The notes below the pieces were generated by a model. It did no database searches and was not told the DNA's origin. It was given only the letters and a program-made list of their open reading frames with translations. From Prevotella sp. E9-3 (GTDB taxonomy: Bacteria > Bacteroidota > Bacteroidia > Bacteroidales > Bacteroidaceae), in the NCBI RefSeq assembly GCF_022024015.1, contig NZ_CP091786.1:2232001-2296000 (forward strand): a stretch of 64,000 nt of DNA, given 5' to 3'. Position numbers and translations under genes: made by a program. Every line of letters starts with the position of its first letter. The stretch's first letter is position 1. Below are positions 9,573-17,926 of the stretch, one piece after another.

Positions 9573-9608
9573 AAAAAAACGACTACAAATGAATGTAGTC
9601 GTTTTTTT
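9573..9608. terminator. Bidirectional intrinsic terminator between epsC and the lipoprotein gene
   Basis: The arms GACTACA and TGTAGTC with a six-base loop are extended by A-rich and T-rich flanks. A T-run follows on either strand, so the hairpin can stop transcription from both convergent genes. Confidence 0.85.
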
Positions 9609-9634
9609 ATTTATGCCCAACAGGCTTTCAACTC

Positions 9635-9744
9635 AAAGCTCGTACCTATTCCTTAGACTGGAGGCACCTTTCCTATAGATTGGGAGCACCTATCCCATAG
9701 ATTGGAAGCACCTATCTCATAGGAACGCAGTACCTATTCTTTAG
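9635..9744. repeat. Five tandem imperfect 22-bp repeats
   Basis: Units start at 9635, 9657, 9679, 9701 and 9723 and share the core GCACCTAT..CATAG or variants. The two middle units are nearly identical and the outer ones more diverged. The last unit runs into the final codons of the lipoprotein gene. There are no spacers, so it is not a CRISPR array. Confidence 0.85.
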
Positions 9745-10246
9745 CATCGCTTCCGGGCTTAGTGCTCCGTGAATATCTGGTTCCGTAGTCGTAATCATAG
9801 GTAGGTTCAGCAATCTTGTAGAGACGGAAGGCAGCCAGTTGTTCGCCTGTATCCCAATCTTCGAAATAGCCGGTGAACACCAGGCGGTCGCGCATACGCA
9901 CCTTATAGTCGGTAATGATTACATTGTAACCATCGTCATACTCCAGGTAGATATTTCCGTTCTTTACAGTCCAGTCGAACCCGATAGGCGAACCGCTGCT
10001 GTAGCGACTTCTGTAGTCAACCTCATAGCCGTAGCCACCATAGGCATCCACACGTACAAACTCTATCTCGGTAGTATAGTCATTATAGTTGGAACTGTAT
10101 CGACGAGCATAGTAATCGCCATTGATAGCGCCTTCCCACACACCTTCGATATCGTAGGCAAGATCACGATCGGGATCTGGTTCGCAACTGGTAAATGCTA
10201 CTGCTGCCAGAAGCAACATCAGGGTATAGGTAAACATCTTTTTCAT
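9734..10246 (-). CDS. Secreted lipoprotein of unknown function, Tyr/Asp-rich
   Basis: The protein has 170 residues with a clear type II signal peptide; the lipobox VAFTSC puts the lipidated Cys near residue 20. The mature part begins EPDPDRD and is rich in Tyr, Asp and Arg. It has beta-strand-like stretches (WEGAING, FDWTVKNGNIYLEYDDGY, LVFTGYFEDW) reminiscent of lipocalin-like domains of Bacteroidota lipoproteins. It would sit on the outer or inner membrane facing the periplasm or surface. Its C-terminus overlaps the 22-bp repeat tract, so the last residues (SDAKE) may vary between strains. I recognise no specific function. Confidence 0.75.
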   Translation of the reverse strand: MKKMFTYTLMLLLAAVAFTSCEPDPDRDLAYDIEGVWEGAINGDYYARRYSSNYNDYTTEIEFVRVDAYGGYGYEVDYRSRYSSGSPIGFDWTVKNGNIYLEYDDGYNVIITDYKVRMRDRLVFTGYFEDWDTGEQLAAFRLYKIAEPTYDYDYGTRYSRSTKPGSDAKE

Positions 10247-10280
10247 AATCGTAACGGTTTAGAAGTTAAATACTCTGCTG

Positions 10281-10288
10281 CAAAGATA
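10281..10288 (-). promoter_or_regulatory. -7 box (TATCTTTG) of the lipoprotein gene
   Basis: The minus strand reads TATCTTTG (TAnnTTTG) about 35 bases before the ATG at 10246, with a TTTG further upstream. Confidence 0.5.
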
Positions 10289-10355
10289 GAGATAATCAGG
10301 AACCAAACTAAGAGAATTTTCCTATTCTTCCATAGGGAATCCCCTACTATTCATT

Positions 10356-10402
10356 TTTGTTTAAAACCGGCAGAACCGGTTTTCACTCTAATGATTCTTC
10401 AC
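10356..10402 (-). repeat. Dispersed hairpin repeat, copy 1
   Basis: This is the reverse complement of the element at 19711-19758. The two share about 47 bases with one difference in the hairpin loop. The core is a GC-containing hairpin AAAACCGG...CCGGTTTT at 10363-10383, preceded on the minus strand by GTGAAGAATCATTAGAGTG. It follows the stop of the transporter gene, so it may act as a terminator. The flanking TGAAGAGTGAAG words run into that gene's last codons. Confidence 0.85.
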
Positions 10403-10405
10403 TCT

Positions 10406-11704
10406 TCATTCTTCACTTACTTCACTCTTCACTTTCTTTCCGAACTCAGGGTCAACTTTGATCAAAGCCGTCACTATAAATGTGATAGCACACAGGGCCA
10501 TCACCATAATGAAGAAAGCCTGATAGCCCATGGCATCTTTCAAATAGCCAGAGAGCATGCCTGGCAACATAAGTCCCAGATAACTGATGGCCGTACAGAA
10601 AGCATAATGAGAAGTCTGGAAATTGCCTTTGCTGAAATAGAGCATATAGAGGGTGAGCGCTGTAAAGCCAAGACCATAGCCAAACTGCTCGATGAACAGA
10701 CAGGAACTGATCAGTATCAGATTGGAAGGCATCGCATAGCTCATATATACATATACGATATCGGGCAGTGTAATGGCCAGCACCATAGGCCACAACCACT
10801 TTTTAAAACCGTCGCGTCCTGCCAAGAGACCGCCAAGAATACCGCCAAGGGTCAGTCCTATCATGCCTACTGTACCACTGGCAAGTCCGAATTCCTGTGG
10901 TGAGAGTCCCAAGCCTCCTGCAGAATTAGGACGCATCAGGAAGGTGACGCTCATCTTGCCCAGCAAGGCTTCCGGGAAACGGTAGAAGAGCATGAACAGG
11001 ATGGCAAACAGCAGTTCCTTCGGCGGCAGTTTCTTAAAGAAAGTGTGGAAAGCCGTCACCACTCCCATAGCCACCTCGCGAGCGTTGGTTTTATGAGGCT
11101 GGTCACGATCGGCACGCGGCATAATATAAGTATGGTAGAGCCAGATGCCGATGAAGAGTCCTGCCAATCCATAGAAAAGGATGCTCCAAGTGAAAGCCGT
11201 ACGGTTGCGGAACATCAGCTGAAGCATTCCCGCCAACGGAATGAGCACACCATTGCCAAAGATGACAGCCAGTCTGTAGAACGTGTTTCGGATGCCTACA
11301 AACCACACTTGGTCGTGATCGTCAAGTTCCAGCATATAGTAGCCGTCGGCAGCAATATCGTGGGTAGCACTGGAGAAGGCCATCAAAAAGAAGAAAGCCA
11401 TAGTGCCCTGGAACCAGAATGGTGCATTCAGCGTAAAGGCCACACCAGCCAGCGACGAGCCCAACAGCAGTTGCATGGTCAGTACCCACCAGCGCTTGGT
11501 CTTGTATAGGTCAACAAACGGACTCCACAATGGTTTTATCACCCAAGGAAGTCCCAACCATCCTGTATATAGAGCGATATCGGTATCGCTCATTCCAAGT
11601 TGCATATACATCACTACTGCAACCGTCATCACCACCACATTGGGCAGTCCCTCAGCAATATAGAGAGTGGGAATCCATGCCCAAGGATTTCTTTTTTGCT
11701 TCAT
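10406..11704 (-). CDS. MFS transporter, AmpG-like
   Basis: This 432-residue integral membrane protein has about 12 predicted transmembrane segments. The start (NPWAWIPTLYIAEGLP...) and the following 'GWLGLPWVIKPLWSPFVD' segment match the AmpG/acetyl-CoA transporter branch of the major facilitator superfamily. AmpG carries anhydromuropeptides from the periplasm to the cytoplasm for cell-wall recycling, and that role is plausible here. No recycling enzymes lie beside it, although the next gene upstream encodes a SpoIID-like (LytB) wall domain. The final residues KSEVSEE are encoded by GTGAAG-type repeats belonging to the dispersed element. The substrate is inferred. Confidence 0.8.
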   Translation of the reverse strand: MKQKRNPWAWIPTLYIAEGLPNVVVMTVAVVMYMQLGMSDTDIALYTGWLGLPWVIKPLWSPFVDLYKTKRWWVLTMQLLLGSSLAGVAFTLNAPFWFQGTMAFFFLMAFSSATHDIAADGYYMLELDDHDQVWFVGIRNTFYRLAVIFGNGVLIPLAGMLQLMFRNRTAFTWSILFYGLAGLFIGIWLYHTYIMPRADRDQPHKTNAREVAMGVVTAFHTFFKKLPPKELLFAILFMLFYRFPEALLGKMSVTFLMRPNSAGGLGLSPQEFGLASGTVGMIGLTLGGILGGLLAGRDGFKKWLWPMVLAITLPDIVYVYMSYAMPSNLILISSCLFIEQFGYGLGFTALTLYMLYFSKGNFQTSHYAFCTAISYLGLMLPGMLSGYLKDAMGYQAFFIMVMALCAITFIVTALIKVDPEFGKKVKSEVSEE

Positions 11705-11786
11705 CAGATTATTGTTTTTAAGAAATATGATTACTTATTAGATTGATTTCTGGATTATTGAATATAATCAGTTTGTGCATTCAAAA

Positions 11787-14700
11787 CTACTTATAGAGTT
11801 TCTTGATCTCGGCTCCACGATAGTAATAAAGAAGAATTTCCTCATAGTTGTAGCCTTGTTCGCCCATCACGGCAGCACCAATCTGACAGAGGCCTACACC
11901 ATGTCCCCATCCTTTTCCGTGAAGAATGAATTTGTCGCCTTGTTTCTCCACTTCGAAGTCAGAACTGTACAGATGGCTTTCCGACAATGCCCTGCGTATT
12001 TCAAGTTCCTTACCGATGGTGAATGTGCGGTTGGTGCCTACAATCTGTAGTTTCCAGATGCGCCCACTCTTTCCACGCTCCAAAGGAATGAGATCAACGA
12101 TATCGCCAAGATCCAGTTTCAGTTTTCTATTTACCAGTTCACTAAGTTCTGCCTGGGTGTATTCCACTGTCCAGCGATAGAAATCGGGAGTCTCCAGATC
12201 GTAGTCGTTCAGCACTTGGCGCAACACATTCTTGTCCTTCGTATTACAGAACGGATCGTTGATAGAAACCAGATAGGGCTTTGGAGAATTCTCCCAGCAG
12301 TACTGGAATTCTTCGGTCTTTCCGCCACAGCACTTTGAGAATCGGGCATCGCACAGCTCGTCGCCATACATCAAGACTTGTCCGCGAGTTCCTTTTACGG
12401 CATCTGTCACCTGATAGTTCGTTGCACGCGTAATACCCTGATAGCGCTGACAATGGTCGTCGGCGCATACATCAAACAGGGTGTGGTCTTCACGGTCGTA
12501 CCAACGAATCAGTTCATCGTCCTTACGAATGAAGGTGAAGAAATTGTTCTCATGACCCTCGCCGTTCGTTTCGTGTTTCTCCTTCTGAGAGAGCAGCCAC
12601 GAGCGGGAAATCACCGCATGAGCCTTCAGCAATTCAATAGAAGAGGTGGCACTCATTTCGCTCGAGATAACACTCTCCAGATACTGCTCTACAGGCAGTT
12701 CGTTGATAGCCACAATCTTATCGGCATCAACCACCAATCGGAGTGAGCCGCGGAAGGTTTGTGTTTCCTGTCGCTCCCAATGGAAATTCACGCCAATGGT
12801 CACATCGTGAAGTGAGAACGAGGCTTCCTGAATATCGCCCTGCGGAGTGAACAGCAGTTCACGGTACTGCTGACCATGCCAGCGAAGTCCGCCTTCTGAT
12901 AGTTCAACCATCTGTTCACCCATTATCGTCTCACCTTTTGCGGTATAGGGGCTGTTCATGGCAAATTTAATCTGCTGACCGCTCAACACACCAACAGAAA
13001 CGATAGGCTCTTTCTGCTTCTGGTGAGAATCGAACGACACTTTCTTCAACTGCTCTTTCAGTTGGTTGAAAGCCTCGGCAGAAAGGGCACATTCCTTCAA
13101 TATATCGATAGCTCGTTCAGTGGTCAACTTCTGGAAGTCGTTGCGGCGGGGAGTAATAATCAGACCTGCCATATCCAAAGCTCCAGGGCTGACAATGAGT
13201 TGTTCGTCGATATTCTCGGCATAATAGCAGTCGGGACGATGCTTCTCGCGTGGGAATACGACTGAAAGCAGTTCAACATGGGCCTTCGAATCAGAATCCT
13301 CAACCTCATTATGGCGCCAGCTCACAATGTTCATCATGGGTTCTTCACCATTCAAAGAGGCATTTGATTCCAACCTGCTCATCTTATCATACAGGGCAGT
13401 GAACAGACGCTCAGAAGCCTGTGCTGTCTTACTGCGAATAACCAATGCGCTGCAAGGATAATCATCAATTGATGCTATCTCGGCATCATCACCCAGACGA
13501 ACCAGAGTGGTAAGATTGCGGCTCAAGCGGTGCCATTCTTTCTGAAGAGGCAACACCTGCGAGCCTTCATGTCCGAAGGTATATCCGCCTTGCAGATGAG
13601 CGTGATCGGGAGCAGAAGCGCCACACTTAGGCCCGTTATAGAACACCATCAGTTCGGGATATCTGACCAGCAGTTTCATCATCTCGGCATACATGGGGCG
13701 GATGGCCTGTGGACGATGCTGCTGAACAGGGATGGTGAAGTGCATGGGGAGTATAGGATATGGATTGACTAGCAACTCGTAGCGGCCATCCAGTAGGCGT
13801 TTCATTTGCTGCTTCGGCCTATTGGCTGCACAAAGGAAACAAGGACGCTCGGCAATGGCCTTCTCAGAAATGCTGGCACCTGTAGAAGTGATTCGCGCCG
13901 GATTGTACTGTACATGAAGTGGAAGTGCATCGGTAAACAGTTCGCGTGTTTCCACTCTCGACAAGTTTTGATAACGGTCACGCACCTCATCCCACACACG
14001 CAGCTGACGGTCGAAGAAACGGTTTAACGATCCCATCTCGCCACTGTCCTCGCGCCACTCCTGAGGAGCATCGGGCGCAATAGTCCTACGGTTCACCCTT
14101 TTAGCATTGCGCTTCTGGCGAGCCTTTATCTCTATTGTGCGCAAACGGTCTTTATACAGGTTGTTGGCATTGATGCGATCTATGCTCAAAGCGGCATCAC
14201 TATTGCCACCCCAACGCCTACAGAGATAGAGTTCATCATAGATACGTCCTATGCGATAACGGCGTGAGAAGAAAAGTCCCAAGGCATAGTCTTCGCCATA
14301 CGATGTATTGGGCAGTTGTACTTGTCTGAGCAGCGGAGTAAAGAAAGCTCGGGGAGCGCCAAGGCCGTTGATGCGCAGGGCGTTGTTGGGTCCGTTCTCG
14401 TCGGTCCATTCCTTGTGGGCAATAAGTCCTGGGGGAAGGGTGTTCAGTTCGAAATCGCACATTCTGTAAGAGCCAATCACCATTGCTGCTCCCTGTTTGC
14501 GGAATGTATCGACAATGGTCTGTAGCGTTTGTGGTGAAGAATACAGATCGTCGGAATCCAACTGAACGGCAAAGCGTCCGCAGCGCTGATCGTTGACAGC
14601 CATATTCCAGCATCCGCCTATTCCCAAGTCAGTACGTTCAGGATTCAGTACTATAAGGCGTTCAGCGTTGTTCTTATTGGCCTGCTGAAGAATTTCGGAG

Positions 14701-15590
14701 AGTATTGCTGATGTATTATCGGTAGAATGGTTATCTACTACAATCACGTTGAAAGGAAAGGATGTTTTCTGCGAGAGAGCGCTTTCAACGGCATCACGGA
14801 TAGTCTTTGCACGGTTAAATACAGGAATGATGACAGAAGCCTCGATATCAAACTCCTGCTCGTCAAAATCCACAGCACGGAAGGTAGATGTTTCCACCTG
14901 TGCCCCAATCTCTTTCAGATGGGCTGTTGCCACACGTTCCATCTCTATCTGTACCTCACGGTTGGCAGGGTTCACGTAGTCGAACTGCTTTTCGCCACTA
15001 GCCCTGTTGTCCTGTTCAACCTCAGTATAGAGCAGTTCGTTCAGGTGCACCAGTTCGCCCTTTCTGCTCAAAAACAACCGAAGGTCGTAGAGGCCTGCAT
15101 ATATATAATTGGTATCGCGCACCTGGGAGGCCCATTCCTTCAGCAATACAGTGCGCACCAGCAGCAGCGAGCCGAAATCGAAATCGTCACGGATAGAGCC
15201 TATCTGATAGTCGATAGTGGGGTGTTTCTCCACCTTCACCTGTCCATCGATGGTTTTCTGGTCGAAATGATCAGCATAGACCATCGGAGCGCTGGCATCG
15301 GAAGCCACACGCACCATTCGCTCAAGGGCGCCTGCTCCAAGTGTGAGAGGAGTTGACTTGGTAATCAGCAACACATAGTCACCCTTGGCATATTCGGCCA
15401 GTCGGCACATCGTAGCGCTCGAGGTGAGCGAGCCTTCCATCACAATGGTTGGCCACTTGGCATCTTCCACTTCCGTAGGTGTCAGCAGACAAACGCTACG
15501 CAGAAGAGTACTTTTAGCAAACTGAGAGGCAATCGGCTCAACCTGAACAAGGTCGTCGCAGGGAATAAAGATATCTACTGTTTTTCTCAT
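11787..15590 (-). CDS. Giant fusion: glycosyltransferase 2 / DUF4922 HIT-like / SpoIID-LytB domains
   Basis: The protein has 1267 residues. Residues 1-230 form a GT2-like segment lacking an obvious DxD. A clear GT-A domain follows from about 250 ([10 protein letters not shown]..., then QLDSDDLYS with a DSDD metal site). At about 578-665 lies a HIT-like region with CFLCAANRP and PDHAHLQGG, the histidine-rich signature of DUF4922/ADP-glucose-phosphorylase-like proteins. From about 950 to the end is a SpoIID/LytB amidase-enhancer-like domain with [15 protein letters not shown] and [13 protein letters not shown]. No signal peptide or membrane segment is seen, although SpoIID domains normally act on peptidoglycan outside the membrane. 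The three functions are read from motifs; their joint role (cell-surface glycan or wall work) is inferred. Confidence 0.8.
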   Translation of the reverse strand: MRKTVDIFIPCDDLVQVEPIASQFAKSTLLRSVCLLTPTEVEDAKWPTIVMEGSLTSSATMCRLAEYAKGDYVLLITKSTPLTLGAGALERMVRVASDASAPMVYADHFDQKTIDGQVKVEKHPTIDYQIGSIRDDFDFGSLLLVRTVLLKEWASQVRDTNYIYAGLYDLRLFLSRKGELVHLNELLYTEVEQDNRASGEKQFDYVNPANREVQIEMERVATAHLKEIGAQVETSTFRAVDFDEQEFDIEASVIIPVFNRAKTIRDAVESALSQKTSFPFNVIVVDNHSTDNTSAILSEILQQANKNNAERLIVLNPERTDLGIGGCWNMAVNDQRCGRFAVQLDSDDLYSSPQTLQTIVDTFRKQGAAMVIGSYRMCDFELNTLPPGLIAHKEWTDENGPNNALRINGLGAPRAFFTPLLRQVQLPNTSYGEDYALGLFFSRRYRIGRIYDELYLCRRWGGNSDAALSIDRINANNLYKDRLRTIEIKARQKRNAKRVNRRTIAPDAPQEWREDSGEMGSLNRFFDRQLRVWDEVRDRYQNLSRVETRELFTDALPLHVQYNPARITSTGASISEKAIAERPCFLCAANRPKQQMKRLLDGRYELLVNPYPILPMHFTIPVQQHRPQAIRPMYAEMMKLLVRYPELMVFYNGPKCGASAPDHAHLQGGYTFGHEGSQVLPLQKEWHRLSRNLTTLVRLGDDAEIASIDDYPCSALVIRSKTAQASERLFTALYDKMSRLESNASLNGEEPMMNIVSWRHNEVEDSDSKAHVELLSVVFPREKHRPDCYYAENIDEQLIVSPGALDMAGLIITPRRNDFQKLTTERAIDILKECALSAEAFNQLKEQLKKVSFDSHQKQKEPIVSVGVLSGQQIKFAMNSPYTAKGETIMGEQMVELSEGGLRWHGQQYRELLFTPQGDIQEASFSLHDVTIGVNFHWERQETQTFRGSLRLVVDADKIVAINELPVEQYLESVISSEMSATSSIELLKAHAVISRSWLLSQKEKHETNGEGHENNFFTFIRKDDELIRWYDREDHTLFDVCADDHCQRYQGITRATNYQVTDAVKGTRGQVLMYGDELCDARFSKCCGGKTEEFQYCWENSPKPYLVSINDPFCNTKDKNVLRQVLNDYDLETPDFYRWTVEYTQAELSELVNRKLKLDLGDIVDLIPLERGKSGRIWKLQIVGTNRTFTIGKELEIRRALSESHLYSSDFEVEKQGDKFILHGKGWGHGVGLCQIGAAVMGEQGYNYEEILLYYYRGAEIKKLYK

Positions 15591-15610
15591 TTCTTACATT
15601 ATTTTATGTG

Positions 15611-15618
15611 CAAAGATA
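15611..15618 (-). promoter_or_regulatory. -7 box (TATCTTTG) of the giant fusion gene
   Basis: The minus strand reads TATCTTTG about 20 bases before ATG 15590, back to back with the rlmN promoter. Confidence 0.55.
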
Positions 15619-15683
15619 ATGTAAAACAAACAAAAACACGCAACAAATAGACTAAAATCTTTGTGCTCTCAAAAAAAAGTAGC

Positions 15684-15691
15684 TACCTTTG
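15684..15691 (+). promoter_or_regulatory. -7 box (TACCTTTG) of rlmN, four bases before the ATG
   Basis: TACCTTTG is followed by CAGC and then ATG 15696. With usual Bacteroidota spacing, transcription would start at or next to the ATG, giving a leaderless or nearly leaderless mRNA. Confidence 0.55.
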
Positions 15692-15695
15692 CAGC

Positions 15696-16757
15696 ATGAT
15701 TAATGGTAAGAAAGTGCTGTTAGGGCTGACCACCGCCGAACTGAAGGAAGTGGTTCGCAGTCTTGGCATGCCCGCTTTCACAGGTGGGCAGATAGCTCAA
15801 TGGCTGTATGCGAAGCATGTGCGCAGTATTGACGAGATGACGAATCTGTCAAAAGCCAACCGTGAGCTGCTTTCCAAAGAATACTGTGTGGGAGCGATGG
15901 AACCCATCGACTGTCAGCGCAGTGTTGACGGAACAATCAAATATCTTTTTCCCGTAAGTTGTGGTAAGTTCGTTGAAACGGTTTTTATTCCCGATGACGA
16001 CCGCGCCACGCTCTGTGTTTCCAGTCAGGTGGGGTGCAAGATGAACTGCCTGTTCTGCCAGACAGGAAAGCAGGGATTTGAAGGCCAACTGACAGCTGCC
16101 GACATTCTGAACCAGATTTATGCCCTACCCGAGCGTGAGCGACTCACCAACGTGGTGTTTATGGGACAGGGTGAGCCGATGGACAATCTGGACAGTGTGC
16201 TTCGGGCCACTCAGATTCTCACAGCCGCCGACGGCTACGCATGGAGTCCGAAACGCATCACTGTGAGCTCGGTAGGCATACGCAGCAAGCTGAAGCGCTT
16301 CCTTGACGAAAGCCAGTGCCACGTGGCCATCTCGATGCACTCACCTCTGCACGAACAGCGAGCCACGCTTATGCCTGCAGAGAAAGCCATGACGATTGAA
16401 GAGGTGGTAGCCCTGCTGAAACAGTACGACTTCACTCACCAGCGCCGCTGCTCGTTCGAATACATCTGCTTTGCCGGATTAAACGACACGCTGGAGCACG
16501 CTCGTGCCATCGTCAAACTGGTAGAAGGACTGGAATGTCGCGTCAATCTGATACGCTTTCACCCTATCCCCAATGTTGACCTTCCTGGTGCCGACGAGCA
16601 CCGCATGGAACAACTGCGCGACTACTTGACTCAGCATGGCGTATTCACAACCATCCGTGCCAGTCGCGGACAAGACATCTTCGCTGCCTGCGGACTCCTG
16701 TCAACAGCCAAGAAAGCTGAAGAAAACCAAAACGCACAATCAACAACACAACGATAA
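15696..16757 (+). CDS. rlmN: 23S rRNA/tRNA adenine-C2 methyltransferase, radical SAM
   Basis: This enzyme of about 353 residues methylates C2 of A2503 in 23S rRNA and of A37 in some tRNAs. The radical-SAM cluster motif is 'SQVGCKMNCLFCQTGKQGF', with Cys in CxxxCxxC spacing. Further landmarks are VVFMGQGEPMDN, the substrate Cys region near the C-terminus (RGQDIFAACG) and 'VNLIRFHPIPN'. An upstream TTG at 15663 is possible but overlaps the promoter box, so ATG 15696 is preferred. pdxA follows after 12 bases and is probably co-transcribed. Confidence 0.96.
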   Translation: MINGKKVLLGLTTAELKEVVRSLGMPAFTGGQIAQWLYAKHVRSIDEMTNLSKANRELLSKEYCVGAMEPIDCQRSVDGTIKYLFPVSCGKFVETVFIPDDDRATLCVSSQVGCKMNCLFCQTGKQGFEGQLTAADILNQIYALPERERLTNVVFMGQGEPMDNLDSVLRATQILTAADGYAWSPKRITVSSVGIRSKLKRFLDESQCHVAISMHSPLHEQRATLMPAEKAMTIEEVVALLKQYDFTHQRRCSFEYICFAGLNDTLEHARAIVKLVEGLECRVNLIRFHPIPNVDLPGADEHRMEQLRDYLTQHGVFTTIRASRGQDIFAACGLLSTAKKAEENQNAQSTTQR

Positions 16758-16769
16758 TAACAAAAACCT

Positions 16770-17840
16770 ATGGAACAGACAATACGCATAGCCATTACTC
16801 ATGGCGACATTAACGGCTCCGGATATGAAATGATACTGAAAGCCTTCAACGACCCTACGATGTTCGAGCTCTGCACCCCCATCGTCTATGGTTCGGCACA
16901 AGCAGTTGCTTTCTATGCCAGTCGCTTGCAGCAGGAAGGCATCCCCCAGTTCTATCATATCAAATCGGCCGCTGAAGCTAAACAAAATCGATTGAACCTG
17001 ATTGACTGCTTTGAAAAAGCTGAAATAGAAATACATCCGGGCGAATCGACTCCCGAATCAGGAAAAGCGGCAATGGTTGCTCTGCAGGCTGCCGTCGAAG
17101 ATTATAAGAAAGGGGCCTTCGATGTTTTGGTAACATGTCCCGTAACTCGCAGTTCGATAGATGGCTTTCATGGTCATGCCGACTATCTTGAACGCCAACT
17201 GAACGAAGCAGGAAAGGGGTTGAGCATTCTGATGAACGAAGACCTACGTGTGGCACTGGTCACCAACAATCTGGCTGTGAAGGATGTATCAGAGTCTATC
17301 ACCAAACAGAAGATTGTTGAGAAAGGACTGCTTTTTGCCCAGACACTGAAGCGCGATCTGCGAGTGTCAAGCCCCCGTATTGCCGTTCTGTCACTCAATC
17401 CACGCTGTGGAGAGGATGGCGCTTTGGGTGATGAAGAACAAGAAATCATTCTCCCTGCCATCAACGAGCTTGAAGAGAAAGGTGTACAGGCCTTCGGTCC
17501 TTATGCTGCCGACAATTTCTTTGGAGAGGGACAATACTATCGCTTCGATGGCGTACTTGCCATGTATCACGATCAGGGAATGACCCCCTTCAAGACGCTC
17601 AGCCCCAACAATGGCGTTCGCTTCACGGGCGGACTGAGCATTGTGCGTACAGCACCTGCCTACCCCACCACACTGCGCCACGCCATATGGGCTGCTACCG
17701 ACGTGTTGAACAACCGAAAAGAATTTGATGCGCCGATGGGCAACCCACTTCCCAAACTCTATCACGAGCGTCGCGATGAGAGCGAGAAAGTGCGCTTCCG
17801 TGCTCCCGTTGCAAATAGTCAGCCTACTGAACAAGAGTAA
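16770..17840 (+). CDS. pdxA: 4-hydroxythreonine-4-phosphate dehydrogenase
   Basis: This 356-residue enzyme oxidises 4-phosphohydroxy-threonine in the DXP-dependent pathway to pyridoxal phosphate. It has the start ITHGDINGSGYEMILKA, the catalytic region VTCPVTRSSIDGFHGHADYL, ALNP-like LSLNPRCGEDGALGDEE, and the metal-binding YHDQGMTPFKTL with 'SIVRTAPAYPTT'. The histidines and Asp expected for the divalent metal are present. It lies directly behind rlmN. Confidence 0.95.
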   Translation: MEQTIRIAITHGDINGSGYEMILKAFNDPTMFELCTPIVYGSAQAVAFYASRLQQEGIPQFYHIKSAAEAKQNRLNLIDCFEKAEIEIHPGESTPESGKAAMVALQAAVEDYKKGAFDVLVTCPVTRSSIDGFHGHADYLERQLNEAGKGLSILMNEDLRVALVTNNLAVKDVSESITKQKIVEKGLLFAQTLKRDLRVSSPRIAVLSLNPRCGEDGALGDEEQEIILPAINELEEKGVQAFGPYAADNFFGEGQYYRFDGVLAMYHDQGMTPFKTLSPNNGVRFTGGLSIVRTAPAYPTTLRHAIWAATDVLNNRKEFDAPMGNPLPKLYHERRDESEKVRFRAPVANSQPTEQE

Positions 17841-17910
17841 AAAAACGGCGTTACAGAATATTATTTTAGCGATTTTATGCCAAAGTTGCATATTTTACAA
17901 AAAAAATATG

Positions 17911-17918
17911 TAATTTTG
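17911..17918 (+). promoter_or_regulatory. -7 box (TAATTTTG) of the sigma-54 activator gene
   Basis: TAATTTTG lies eight bases before ATG 17927, with a TTG about 22 bases further upstream. As for rlmN, the leader would be very short. Confidence 0.55.
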
Positions 17919-17926
17919 TCAGCCGT

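Noticed and set aside
9839..10903. 354-codon plus-strand frame spanning the lipoprotein and transporter genes
   Set aside because: It is antisense to two genes with clear signal peptide and membrane-protein features; the translated sequence has no family resemblance.
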